Source of the DNA: DTPU01 sp963827855
GTDB lineage: Bacteria; Planctomycetota; Phycisphaerae; Sedimentisphaerales; Anaerobacaceae
Direction: 5' to 3'
DNA: 64,000 bases
Assembly (NCBI GenBank): GCA_963827855.1
Contig: CAWHBY010000002.1
Span: 868,001-932,000 of the forward strand
In this document: piece by piece, positions 44,315 through 53,087 of the stretch
Layout of the letters: each line of letters starts with the position of its first letter
Numbering within the stretch: position 1 is the first letter of the stretch
The notes under the pieces: generated by a model
Database searches by the model: none
Seen by the model: only the letters and a program-made list of their open reading frames with translations
What the model was told of the DNA's origin: nothing
Translations under genes and position numbers: made by a program

Positions 44315-46140
44315 TCATACGGCGCTGCGATCCAGGAAACCTTCCAGCTTCCTGGCGCGGACCGGGTGCTGCAGCTTGCGGATGGCCTTGGCCTCGACCT
44401 GCCGGACCCGTTCGCGGGTGACCTTGAAGATCCGGCCGACCTCTTCGAGGGTGTAGGTGTAGCCGTCGCCAATGCCGTACCGCAGCTTGATGATCTCGCG
44501 CTCGCGGTACGGTCAGCGTCTTGAGCACCGAGTCGATCGTGTCCTTGAGCATCTCCTGGGTGGCTGAGGCCACCGGCGATTCCACGGCGTCGTCTTCGAT
44601 GAAGTCGCCGAAGTAGCTGTCTTCGCTCTCGCCGATGGGCCGATCCAGGCTGATCGGGTGCTTGGAGATCTTGAGCACCCTGCGGGCTTCGTGCGACGCT
44701 CATCCCGATCTCCGTGGCGATCTCTTCGATCGTGGGCTCGCGTCCGAGGTCCTGGTGCAGGAGCTTCTTGCTGACCTTGCGCAGGCTTGGCTCATGGTCT
44801 CGATCATGTGGACCGGAATGCGGATCGTGCGGGCGTGGTCGGCGATCGCACGGGTGATGGCCTGCCGGATCCACCACGTGGCATAGGTGCTGAACTTGTA
44901 GCCGCGGCGATACTCGTACTTGTCCACTGCCCGCATCAGGCCCGTGTTGCCCTCCTGGATCAGGTCCAGGAAGCTCAGGCCGCGGTTGCGGTACTTCTTG
45001 GCGATCGAGACGACCAGCCGCAGGTTTGCACTGGAGAGCGTCCTCTTGGCCTCTTCGTACTGCGGAGAACACACGATCAACGGTCTGAAGCCTCTTGGCC
45101 AGTTGTGCCGGCGTCTCCACGACCAGTTCCTGCAGCCCGTGCAGCTCCTGGCCCGCCGCGTCGACGTCGTCCGCCGTCATGTGGGCCGTGGGGCCCGTGG
45201 CCACGGTCTTCTGGAGCTGCAGCATCTTGTCCAGAATGCCGTGTAGCTTGTTCCGGATCGGCTGGATGCGGCTGGTCCGAAGGCTGAGTTCCTCCAGGAG
45301 GGCCGTGACCTTGCGACGATTCCGATGGAGTTGACGCAGCTCGTGCTTGACGGCCTCGGGCTTGTCCGCAACCATAACCTTCTTGAACATCACCTGGTCG
45401 GCCTGCAGCAGCTTGTTGACCGTCGTCACGTTGATGGGGATCCGGCGCTTGATCACCCCTTTGCCCTGCAGGGGCGTGGTGCCGGTCTTGACGGTCCTGT
45501 CAAAGGACATGAGCCCGTCATAGACCTGTTGCAGCAGGTCCACGGACCCTCGTGCACAGTAGTCGCACTGCAGCATCTTGCGACGAAAAGCCATGCGCGT
45601 GATCTCGATCTTGCGGGCCAGCGCAATCTCCTGTTCCCGCGTCAGCAGCGGAATCTGCCCCATCTGGGTCAGGTACATGCGGATCGGATCGTCGATGCGG
45701 CGGGCAATATCTCCGACAACCAGCTCCTTCTCGATGATCTCGTCATCGTGGACCTGCTCCTCGGCGATCTCTTCCTCCTCCTCAGCGACTGCGTCGGCCT
45801 CCACGAAGGCCTCGGCCTCGCCCCCAATGTCCGGCTCTTCCACATCCCCTTCGTCGATGAGCGTGATCCCCATCTCATCGAGACTCGATAGGAGCTTGTC
45901 CAGTTTATGGGGGTTGACCGCATCATCCGGAAGTTCCTTATTGATCTCGTCGTAGGTCAGGAACCCCTTCTTCTTGCCCTTGGCGATCAGCGCCTTGATC
46001 TTCTTCTCGCTCTCTTTGCTCTCCGGTCCTTCAGCGAGAGTATCCTCGACGTCCGGCTCCCGAACCGCCACAACCACGGGGTCCTTCTTCTCTTTGTCTT
46101 TGTCCTTCTTCACGTCTTTCTTCTTGGTCGCCACAAACAC
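44315..46140 (-). CDS. rpoD: Primary RNA polymerase sigma factor RpoD, with four frameshifts
   Basis: Pieces of one sigma-70 protein are spread over frames. Region 1.1 (KALIAKGKKKGFLTYDEINK), an acidic linker and region 1.2 (DPIRMYLTQMGQIPLLTREQ) are in the first frame. Regions 2.1-2.4 follow (LRLVVSIAKKYRNRGLSFLDLIQEGNTG and GYKFSTYATWWIRQAI), then region 3 (SKKLLHQDLGREPTIEEIA), and region 4 (YREREIIKLRYG and VTRERVRQVEAKAIRKLQHP) ending LEGFLDRSAV at 44315. Removing one base near 45068-45075, one G each at 44784-44785 and 44789-44790, one base near 44693-44697 and the C at 44510 restores about 606 residues. An essential gene cannot be this broken, so these are almost certainly sequence errors. 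It is the second gene after dnaG. Confidence 0.93.
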
Positions 46141-46187
46141 CTCAGACTTCCCTCGTTCTCAAATTCCGTCTGATCTACGCCAACTGC

Positions 46188-48002
46188 CTATGCCCCACCA
46201 TCATGCAATCTACCTACTATAGTGTATCCCTTACCGATCGGTTCGGTCCCAGCCGACCCCCTTCGCTGAAGGCCATTTCGATCCGCGCACGGCTGCCCGG
46301 TGGAGACCGACTGGATACCGATCATCACCCGCACGGCCCCCTCGAGCCGGGATTCATAGTTGCCCTTTCGCTCTCCAATCTCCGCCAGCTCAGCCACCAT
46401 CTTGGCCGTATCCAGCGACTCCGTCCTGGCCAGGATCTCTCGGACTGCAGACCTGGCCGAGATCTCGGTCCCCGCCTGCTGCAGCCACGCAAAGAGCGTC
46501 TCAGCCACCTGCCGCAGCACGGGTGAGGTGAAGGACGCCGGGGTCAACTCTGCCTTGCTCTTTTCCAGGAGCCTCGGCTCATTGAGCAGGACCTCCAGGA
46601 CCTCTCGCTGGGCTGCCTCGGAGAGGCCGGGGCCGAGGGCTGCCTCAACAGGCTGACGCGGCTGCTGGTCCCGGTCGGCATTCTTGGCCAGCATCTCCAC
46701 CCGGTGTCGCAGATCAGAGTCGATCTGACGACCGTCGATCCCGAGCAGGCTGGACAGACGATTGACGATCAGCCCGCGATCGACGACCGACAGGCGGCCT
46801 GCCCAGATGCTGGTGGCTATGGTCTGGAGAAACTCCTCCATGGCCGCGCGCCGGCCAGCCAGTGTGTCGTCCGACTGAAACCGTTCGGCCAGACGAGACC
46901 ACTTGAAGGCAAAGACATCCACCGCACTCCTCATCACCTGCTCGAAGCCTGCCTTGCCCTCTCTGGCGAGGAACTCGCACGGGTCTTCGCCGCCAGGAAT
47001 CGTGGCGATCTTGATATCGATCCGTTCTTTGAGGCAGATGTCCAGGGCCCGATGGGAGGCGGCCTCGCCTGCAGTATCGCCGTCAAACAGCAGGACCACC
47101 CTCTTGGCATACCGCCGCAGGATGCGACCGTGCGTGGCCGTCAGGCTGGTACCCAGGGTGGCCACCACATTGTTGCACGCCTGCTGGTGGGCCATGATGC
47201 AGTCCGTGTATCCCTCCACCACCACTGCCGTCTGGCTTTCAATAATGCCTGCCCTCGCCTGGGCCAGTCCGTAGAGACAGGCGCTCTTGTCAAACAGGAT
47301 CGTAGTGGGCGAATTGACGTACTTGGCACCTTCCCCTGTCAGTGTCCGTCCTCCAAAGCCGATCACCCTGCCCGTCACATCCATGATCGCGAACATCAGC
47401 CGATTGACGAACCGATCCTGACCGCCGCTAGTGATCAGACCCGCAGCCTGAAGCAGCGACCCCGAAATCCCCTTCTTGCGGCCGGCCTCTGCCAAGACCG
47501 CACCCGTGGCTGGCGCCCACCCCAACCGCCAAGTCTTGACACTGTCCGGCGATATGGCCCGCGAGGCAACGTAGTCCCTGGTGGACTTGCCTGCACTGGG
47601 CTCTGCCAGACAGGCCTCGAAGAACCTCCCCGCCCAGTCATTGACCCTGGCCAGGGTGGCGGGATCAACCTCCGCGTGCCTGGCGCCTGTCGAAGAAGGC
47701 CTTGAAGGGGCCAGCTCAATCCCCGCCCGCTGAGCCAGCCGCTCAATGGCCTGCGGAAACGTGAGATTCTCCCTCAACTGGACGAACTTCAGCACGTCGC
47801 CTCCAGCGCCACAGGCAAAACACTTGAATATCTGCTTGGTCTCATTGACGTACAGACTAGGCCTGTGGTCTTGGTGGAACGGACAGAGCCCCACCAATTC
47901 CCTACCCTTCTTGGCAAGGCTGATGTATTCCCCAATCACGTCAGTTATGTTGTTTGCCTGCTGAACGCGGTCAACCGCGGACTGATCAAAGACCCCTGGC
48001 AT
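46188..48002 (-). CDS. dnaG: DNA primase
   Basis: A 604-residue primase. The zinc finger is CPFHQDHRPSLYVNETKQIF-KCFAC (Cys/His at about residues 39-65). The Toprim domain has VVEGYTD and LLFDGDTAGEAA; the RNAP-basic region has FGGRTLTGEGAKYVNSP. The C-terminal helicase-binding domain (from about 420) is diverged. The last ~25 residues (TGQPCADRNGLQRRGSAGTE) look unlike family sequence and may reflect another small frame error. dnaG-rpoD adjacency is the classic macromolecular-synthesis arrangement. Confidence 0.93.
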   Translation of the reverse strand: MPGVFDQSAVDRVQQANNITDVIGEYISLAKKGRELVGLCPFHQDHRPSLYVNETKQIFKCFACGAGGDVLKFVQLRENLTFPQAIERLAQRAGIELAPSRPSSTGARHAEVDPATLARVNDWAGRFFEACLAEPSAGKSTRDYVASRAISPDSVKTWRLGWAPATGAVLAEAGRKKGISGSLLQAAGLITSGGQDRFVNRLMFAIMDVTGRVIGFGGRTLTGEGAKYVNSPTTILFDKSACLYGLAQARAGIIESQTAVVVEGYTDCIMAHQQACNNVVATLGTSLTATHGRILRRYAKRVVLLFDGDTAGEAASHRALDICLKERIDIKIATIPGGEDPCEFLAREGKAGFEQVMRSAVDVFAFKWSRLAERFQSDDTLAGRRAAMEEFLQTIATSIWAGRLSVVDRGLIVNRLSSLLGIDGRQIDSDLRHRVEMLAKNADRDQQPRQPVEAALGPGLSEAAQREVLEVLLNEPRLLEKSKAELTPASFTSPVLRQVAETLFAWLQQAGTEISARSAVREILARTESLDTAKMVAELAEIGERKGNYESRLEGAVRVMIGIQSVSTGQPCADRNGLQRRGSAGTEPIGKGYTIVGRLHDGGA

Positions 48003-48058
48003 AGATCCCTAGCAAGACCCACTAGAGTAGAAATTCCCAGGCTTGCCCCGATGACAAG

Positions 48059-48088
48059 TGCCCGGCCCGACTCCAATCCTGCCGGGCA
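48059..48088. repeat. Hairpin in the tatD-dnaG spacer
   Basis: TGCCCGGC (48059-48066) pairs with GCCGGGCA (48081-48088), then TTGTTCCTT on the plus strand. It could end the tatD transcript, although the T-rich side faces the other way. The remaining spacer (48003-48227) should hold a dnaG promoter that I cannot place. Confidence 0.45.
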
Positions 48089-48227
48089 TTGTTCCTTCAA
48101 TACAAATAGAGGATGGGCCCGCCCAAAGTCAAATAACCGCAACAGGAACTGCTTTGGAACCTGCATTTCAGGACTGAGGAGAGATTTTGGACAGATGGTT
48201 AAACAAGACAGATGAGGAGCGAGCGGC

Positions 48228-49013
48228 CTACGAATTATGTGGGAGGCGGTAGAACCTGCGGGCGTTGTCAACGAGGCTGGCCGCGAATGACTCCAGGTCC
48301 AGCCGCCTGAGGCTGGCCATGAACGCCGCGGTGTGGATCATCAACGAAGGCTCATTGATCCTCTGCTTCCGCATCGGTTCAGGACTCAGATACGGACAGT
48401 CGGTCTCGATCAGGACCCGATCCAGCGGCACTTCCCTCGCAGCCTGCTGGACAGGGACTGCATTTCTGAAGGTCACCAGGCCGCTGAATGACACGTAGAA
48501 GCCGCGGTCGATGACCGCCCTTGCCTGCTCAGGCGTACCTGTGAAGCAGTGAAAGACCACCCGCTCCAGCATGCCCTTGTACCTGTCCAGGGTCTCAAGG
48601 GTCTGCTCGAACGCCTCGCGGCTGTGGATCACGACCGGCATCTGCAGCCGGCCGGCCTGTTCGAGGTGCCAGGCAAAGACCCGCTGTTGGTCGGCCAGCG
48701 ACGAATGAAGGTAGTGAAGATCCAGCCCGGTCTCTCCGAGGGCCACGACCCTGTTGCTGGACGCCGCCATCTGCGCGATGCGATCGAGGTCTTCAGCGTC
48801 TGCCTTTCCTGCCTCGTGGGGATGGACACCCAACGCGATAAACAGGTTGGACACCCGGCCGGAAAGCTCGAGGCCCCGGACGCAGTGTTCAAGATCCGTG
48901 GCGACCGTGATCCAGCCTGTCACCCCTGCCGCGATACTCCGTTGGATGACATGGTCGACATCCTCTGACAACGGAGGAAAGGTCAAGTGGCAATGGGTAT
49001 CGATCAACTGCAT
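48228..49013 (-). CDS. tatD: TatD-family metal-dependent hydrolase (DNase-like)
   Basis: A 261-residue TIM-barrel amidohydrolase-fold enzyme. Metal ligands: DTHCHLTF (residues 5-12), GETGLDLHY, VIHSREAF, FHCFTG and LIETDCPYL. Members act as 3'-5' exonucleases or D-aminoacyl-tRNA-related hydrolases; the exact substrate is open. The start overlaps the end of dacB by 10 bases, so the two are co-translated. Confidence 0.9.
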   Translation of the reverse strand: MQLIDTHCHLTFPPLSEDVDHVIQRSIAAGVTGWITVATDLEHCVRGLELSGRVSNLFIALGVHPHEAGKADAEDLDRIAQMAASSNRVVALGETGLDLHYLHSSLADQQRVFAWHLEQAGRLQMPVVIHSREAFEQTLETLDRYKGMLERVVFHCFTGTPEQARAVIDRGFYVSFSGLVTFRNAVPVQQAAREVPLDRVLIETDCPYLSPEPMRKQRINEPSLMIHTAAFMASLRRLDLESFAASLVDNARRFYRLPHNS

Positions 49014-50413
49014 GGGTTGTCCACGACGGCCTCAGCGATCTTGTTGATCGTCTCCCGGGTGGTGCCGTCCGCTTCATTGGTCAGGATCGAGAACAGGACG
49101 TCGCCGGTGCTGGTCTGACAGACGCCCGACAGGGACTTGACCTGGCTGATGCTTCCTGTCTTGCCCAGAATCTTGCCCTTGTACCTGGCTTCTTTGAAGT
49201 ACCGTTTGATCGTCCCGTCCACGCCGCCGATGGCCAGCGAATCACGGTACGCGGGCCATTGTGGGCTTTGGTAGACGGACTGCAGGACCCTGGTCACGCA
49301 GGCAGCACTGAGCTTGTTCCGGCGGCTGAGGCCACTGCCGTCATCGATGACGAACTGGGATCCGCTGACGCCCAGGGAAAGCAGATAGCCTGACACCACC
49401 TGCTGACCCGTGGCCCAGCTTCCGTTCTTGCCGCCATTGGCGCTGGCCGCCATGGTCTTGAACAGGGCCTCCGCGACCATCCCCAGGCTGTCCCTGTTGG
49501 CTCGCAGGAGACAATCCTGCAGGGGCGTGCGGTACTCCGCGAGGGGCACGAAGGCCTCAGCGGGGCCAAGGGCCCTTTCGATGAGCTGGCCGCCAACCCC
49601 AATACCCGCCTTGTTCAGAGATTCGGCCACCAGAAACCCGAAGAAACTGGCAGGCCTCTCCACCGCCACGTCAAAAGGCCCTTCCTCCTTGCTGCACGTG
49701 CCCTTGACCAACAGGGTGTTAGGGACGCCCGGCTGACGATAGGCCCCGACGTCGCCCTTGTTCCCGGACACGGGCCTGACCTGATCGACAATCTTCACGT
49801 AGCGCGTCTCAGGGTCCAGCTCCACGGCAATTCTGCCCCGGCTGTTCTGCACCTTCATGCCAATGCAGTTGTTGTTGTAGTTGAGGCCGCAGACCTCACA
49901 GGCGTACCACCGGTTGAGCTCATCCGTGGGCCAGCTCGGGTGGACCCGCTGGTCGTCGAAGATGGAGGTATCGACGACGATGTCTTCTATGGAGGAAACC
50001 CCTGCCTGCCGGAGGCAGGTGGCAATATCCTGGGGAATCCACTCGGGCGGCCGACTGCGGCCGGCTTCGGTCTGCCTGTCCCCCAGGAGCGGGTCGCCAC
50101 ACCCTATGATGACCAGGGTGCGGCCGGCCAGCCCCACCTTGGTGACGTACGCAAACTCAGGCCCGAGGGTCTGAAGGGCTGCTGCCGTGGTGATGATCTT
50201 CATGTTGGAGGCCGGGATCACCGCCTGGTCGGCCCTGTGGCTGTACAGGGTCTGGCCGGTCTGGGCCTTGATCACGTGGATTGAGAACTCCACATTCTTT
50301 TCCGAACTGATGATCGCGTCGATCTGGCCTCTCAAGTCCGCCCTGACGGGCATCCCTGCCAGCAACACCAGCGACAACACCCCTCCCGCGATCCTTCGCC
50401 TGCTCACAGACAA
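49004..50413 (-). CDS. dacB: D-alanyl-D-alanine carboxypeptidase/endopeptidase (PBP4, S13 family)
   Basis: A 469-residue periplasmic enzyme of peptidoglycan trimming. The signal peptide is RIAGGVLSLVLLAGMPVRA. The catalytic SxxK is in IPASNMKIITTAAAL (about residues 66-80), and the KTG box is in GKILGKTGSISQVKSLSG near the C-terminus. The long insertion between them, typical of the S13 family, is present (YACEVCGLNYNNNCIG, QLIERAL). It is 98 bases downstream of queE. A peptidoglycan-trimming enzyme argues for a peptidoglycan wall in this organism. Confidence 0.92.
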   Translation of the reverse strand: MSVSRRRIAGGVLSLVLLAGMPVRADLRGQIDAIISSEKNVEFSIHVIKAQTGQTLYSHRADQAVIPASNMKIITTAAALQTLGPEFAYVTKVGLAGRTLVIIGCGDPLLGDRQTEAGRSRPPEWIPQDIATCLRQAGVSSIEDIVVDTSIFDDQRVHPSWPTDELNRWYACEVCGLNYNNNCIGMKVQNSRGRIAVELDPETRYVKIVDQVRPVSGNKGDVGAYRQPGVPNTLLVKGTCSKEEGPFDVAVERPASFFGFLVAESLNKAGIGVGGQLIERALGPAEAFVPLAEYRTPLQDCLLRANRDSLGMVAEALFKTMAASANGGKNGSWATGQQVVSGYLLSLGVSGSQFVIDDGSGLSRRNKLSAACVTRVLQSVYQSPQWPAYRDSLAIGGVDGTIKRYFKEARYKGKILGKTGSISQVKSLSGVCQTSTGDVLFSILTNEADGTTRETINKIAEAVVDNPCS

Positions 50414-50511
50414 TCCTCCTTCATTGACACACCTTCAAGACCACTCCGGAACGGCCTTGGGCCCACCCCCGTGGAAACCAACCCAGCGCGACCCAGGCCC
50501 CATTGGATTGG

Positions 50512-51186
50512 TTATCGGCCGCGCTGTGCCTGCCACAACAAAATTTGCAGGCGATTACCGAAGGTCCATCCATTGTCCAGACACATCCGTGCGACCATCG
50601 GCGACCTCTCCAGCCAGTCCTCACGGGTCTGGGCCTGCGGCATGAGCAGCACCTTCATGGGATCGACCCCTGTCAGCCATCCCAGTATCTCTCTGATCCT
50701 CTCTGCGTCGGCCGGTGAACTGACCACGAACTTCAACTGGTGCTCGTAGCGGTCCACAAGCCGGCGCAAGGCACGTCCCCACCGGCTCTCCATGGAAAGG
50801 CTACCCCCCGGTGAGGCATGCTCCAGCTTGGGGCTGATGCTCATCAGATCGCAGGCCAGGTCCGGCACGAACACGAGGCCGGCCGTCTCCACCGTGACAT
50901 GGTAGCCCCGGGCCTTGAGGCATCCGGTCAGATCGACCAGCTCGGCAACCGGGTCGGTCACCAAGGGCTCCCCCCCTGTGAGGACTGCATGTCTGGCGGA
51001 CCACTGGCTCAGGTGCTGCAGGATGTCGCCGACCTTCATCTCCGTCCCCGCGGACGGATCCCATGCATAGCGGGTATCGCACCACGAACACCTCAGGGGA
51101 CAGCCTGCCAGGCGGACGAATACGCTGGGCACCCCCGCCAGCCGTCCCTCCCCCTGGACCGAATAGAAGAGTTCCGCGATGTTCAT
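50512..51186 (-). CDS. queE: 7-carboxy-7-deazaguanine synthase (radical SAM)
   Basis: It converts 6-carboxytetrahydropterin to 7-carboxy-7-deazaguanine in queuosine/archaeosine-type base synthesis. Motifs: FYSVQGEGRLAGVPSVFVRLAG, the cluster site CPLRCSWCDT, LTGGEPL and VETAGLVFVP, and the C-terminal PQAQTREDWLERSP. ATG 51186 gives the usual short N-terminus (MNIAELFYSVQGEG). A TTG at 51210 overlaps the queC stop as TTGA and is an alternative. No queD or queF is in the window. Confidence 0.92.
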   Translation of the reverse strand: MNIAELFYSVQGEGRLAGVPSVFVRLAGCPLRCSWCDTRYAWDPSAGTEMKVGDILQHLSQWSARHAVLTGGEPLVTDPVAELVDLTGCLKARGYHVTVETAGLVFVPDLACDLMSISPKLEHASPGGSLSMESRWGRALRRLVDRYEHQLKFVVSSPADAERIREILGWLTGVDPMKVLLMPQAQTREDWLERSPMVARMCLDNGWTFGNRLQILLWQAQRGR

Positions 51187-51206
51187 GGCTGATTGCCCCC
51201 GGGGCT

Positions 51207-51923
51207 TCAACCTCCAGACGGTCCGCGTCCTGCATCCTGGTACACAATCGGGTCCTTCATCCCCGCCTCAGCGAACGCCGCCAACCGAAGTCTGCAGGAG
51301 CTGCATCGGCCACAGCTTCGGGCCTGATCATCCGGATCATAGCAGCTATGTGTGAGTGAGTAGTCCACCCCCAGCTCCAAGCCCTTCCGGATGATCTGGG
51401 CCTTGGTCATGTGGAGGAGCGGCGCCTGGATGTGATACCTTCCGCGGCCCTCGACTGCCGCTGCAGTGGCCAGGTTCGACAGGTCCTCAAAGGCCCTGAT
51501 GAACTCCGGTCTGCAATCCGGGTACCCGCCGTAGTCACAGGCGTGGACGCCGATGAAGATATCAAATGAACCCAGGACCTCGGCCCACGACAGGGCGAGG
51601 CTCAGGAGCACCGTGTTGCGGGCAGGTACATACGTAACGGGAATAGGGCCTGGCTGTCCGGCGTCGTCTGCCTTTGGAACCGCAACTCGGCGGTCCGTCA
51701 GGGCCGAACCGCCCCAGGCCGCCAGGTCAATGGCCATCACTCGATGCTCTGCCACCTGCATGGCCTGGCTGACCTTCCTGGCAGCCGCGATCTCCACCTG
51801 GTGGCGCTGGCCGTACACACAGGTCAACGAGAAGCATTCAAAGCCGCTCCTGCGGGCAATGGCCAACGTCGTGGCGGAATCCAGACCGCCGCTGACCAAC
51901 ACAACTGCCCGGTTCTTTTTCAC
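51207..51923 (-). CDS. queC: 7-cyano-7-deazaguanine synthase
   Basis: It makes preQ0 from 7-carboxy-7-deazaguanine with ATP and ammonia. The PP-loop is VSGGLDSATTLAIA. The zinc site is in HSCYDPDDQARSCGRCSSCRLR near the C-terminus. GTG 51923 is chosen as start because AAAGGAG lies eight bases upstream and the remaining leader up to 51974 is not family-like. The 41 bases before the start abut the MITE copy at 51964-52220, so the native promoter region has been disturbed. Confidence 0.93.
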   Translation of the reverse strand: MKKNRAVVLVSGGLDSATTLAIARRSGFECFSLTCVYGQRHQVEIAAARKVSQAMQVAEHRVMAIDLAAWGGSALTDRRVAVPKADDAGQPGPIPVTYVPARNTVLLSLALSWAEVLGSFDIFIGVHACDYGGYPDCRPEFIRAFEDLSNLATAAAVEGRGRYHIQAPLLHMTKAQIIRKGLELGVDYSLTHSCYDPDDQARSCGRCSSCRLRLAAFAEAGMKDPIVYQDAGRGPSGG

Positions 51924-51963
51924 GGGATCGCTCCTTTGCCTCTGACGCCAACGGGCGTCCGGT

Positions 51964-52220
51964 CTAGCCCGCATTTCTCACAGGTCTTTGGTTCTGAGCG
52001 GTCCGGTTGACCGGCTGCTGCGTTCTCGGCCCCGTTTGTCCTCAGCGTACCGCACTGGGTACGCCTCCGGGCAACCGGGACCTGCGGCCTTGCATCCGGT
52101 CAACCTGCCGCGCTCAGAACAGTCTGTCATAGATGCATCAGCCTTCCAGCCGGCCCAACTCAGGTTCGTAGCCCCACTTCTGCCTCGAACATCCAAAGCC
52201 TCGTGAGAAATCCGGGCTTG
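51964..52220. mobile_element. MITE-like element, copy 2
   Basis: Nearly identical to 42950-43207 (about a dozen substitutions and one single-base indel), in the same orientation. It starts CTAGCCCGCATTTCTCAC and ends GTGAGAAATCCGGG-CTTG, so the flanking duplication is CTAG/CTTG. It lies 41 bases upstream of queC. Confidence 0.8.
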
Positions 52221-52294
52221 GCTCTGTCAACTTCAGGATGCCAACAGTCATGAATATAGGTGCTCGCACTCGCGGTCACAAATATTTTTCGCAA
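52166..52294 (-). pseudogene. Possible gene start cut by the MITE, or leader peptide
   Basis: On the minus strand a very strong Shine-Dalgarno sequence (GGGAGGTGA, 52307-52299) precedes TTG 52294. The frame reads LRKIFVTASASTYIHDCWHP and then EVDRA before it enters the MITE right end and stops at 52166. About 25 residues are native and about 17 come from the MITE. It could be the 5' end of a gene broken by the insertion or a short leader ahead of queC. I cannot name a family. Confidence 0.35.
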
Positions 52295-52321
52295 AATGTC
52301 ACCTCCCTGCGAACAAACAGA

Positions 52322-52349
52322 TTGACAAAGACATGCCCGTCCTTAAATA
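52322..52349 (+). promoter_or_regulatory. Promoter of the HEAT-like protein gene
   Basis: TTGACA (52322-52327), 16 bases, TAAATA (52344-52349). The transcript would have a ~145-base leader before ATG 52503, with GAGGTGG four bases upstream of the ATG. Confidence 0.6.
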
Positions 52350-52502
52350 ACTACCATTGAGTTCTCAGGCACTGAAAACGCGCGCTGAGATCGGCACACG
52401 GCAGCCTGCTCGTGAGAACAAGGGATTGTTTCCCGCGGCATCTGCAAGACATCACTGTAGGTGGGTGGGTTTCGCCGACAAAGGATTGGATGAGGTGGAA
52501 CA

Positions 52503-52976
52503 ATGAGACTCGAGAAGAGGAAGCCTTCGGGCCGCGAAAAAGATGAGGCATCTCTGCAGCTTCTTGAAAAACTACGCGAACAGCTTCATACCTCCAATTT
52601 AACAGTCGTGCGGCAGACCGCTTTCAACTTATCATGGCTTCAAGAAGATGGGCTGGATATTCTCAAGGAAGCACTTCTACTCGAAAGCTCACGCAAGACC
52701 AAAGGTGCGGCCGCCTACGGACTCCGCAAGATGCGAGGCCGGATGCGCAAGCCAGCCCGAGACGTCCTGATAGAGGGCACAACCGCCCGTGACGCAGTCA
52801 CTTCCGAGACCTGCAGAAACGCGCTCAGGGTTATGGATCATCCGAGGCCTTCCAAGTACAGGAAACCTCGAAGGCCGAGTTCACCACGCTTTGAGATCCG
52901 AGATCTCCCGGCAAAGGGCGCAAAAACCTTCAATAAGTCCAAACGGTTCTTTGGCCATTCTCCGAACAGCAGGTAG
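52503..52976 (+). CDS. Small HEAT-repeat-like basic protein, function unknown
   Basis: A 157-residue protein. An N-terminal helical part is built like short HEAT repeats: LLEKLREQLHTSNLTVVRQTAFNLSWLQEDGLDILKEALL and SSRKTKGAAAYGLRKMRGRM. A basic, Pro-rich, probably disordered tail follows (about 115-157). I recall very similar small proteins from planctomycete genomes, where they are conserved but unassigned. The gene stands alone with its own promoter and a long leader. Binding to nucleic acid or ribosomes would suit the charge, but nothing shows it. Confidence 0.65.
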   Translation: MRLEKRKPSGREKDEASLQLLEKLREQLHTSNLTVVRQTAFNLSWLQEDGLDILKEALLLESSRKTKGAAAYGLRKMRGRMRKPARDVLIEGTTARDAVTSETCRNALRVMDHPRPSKYRKPRRPSSPRFEIRDLPAKGAKTFNKSKRFFGHSPNSR

Positions 52977-53087
52977 TCCCCCAAAGGGAGGCGGCAGATG
53001 CATGCCTGCATGGCCGCTGCGGATCGGACATGGATGGGCATGGCTGCTGTCTCAAAGCCCGCTCCCCTTTCGCATGGAAAAGCACGT

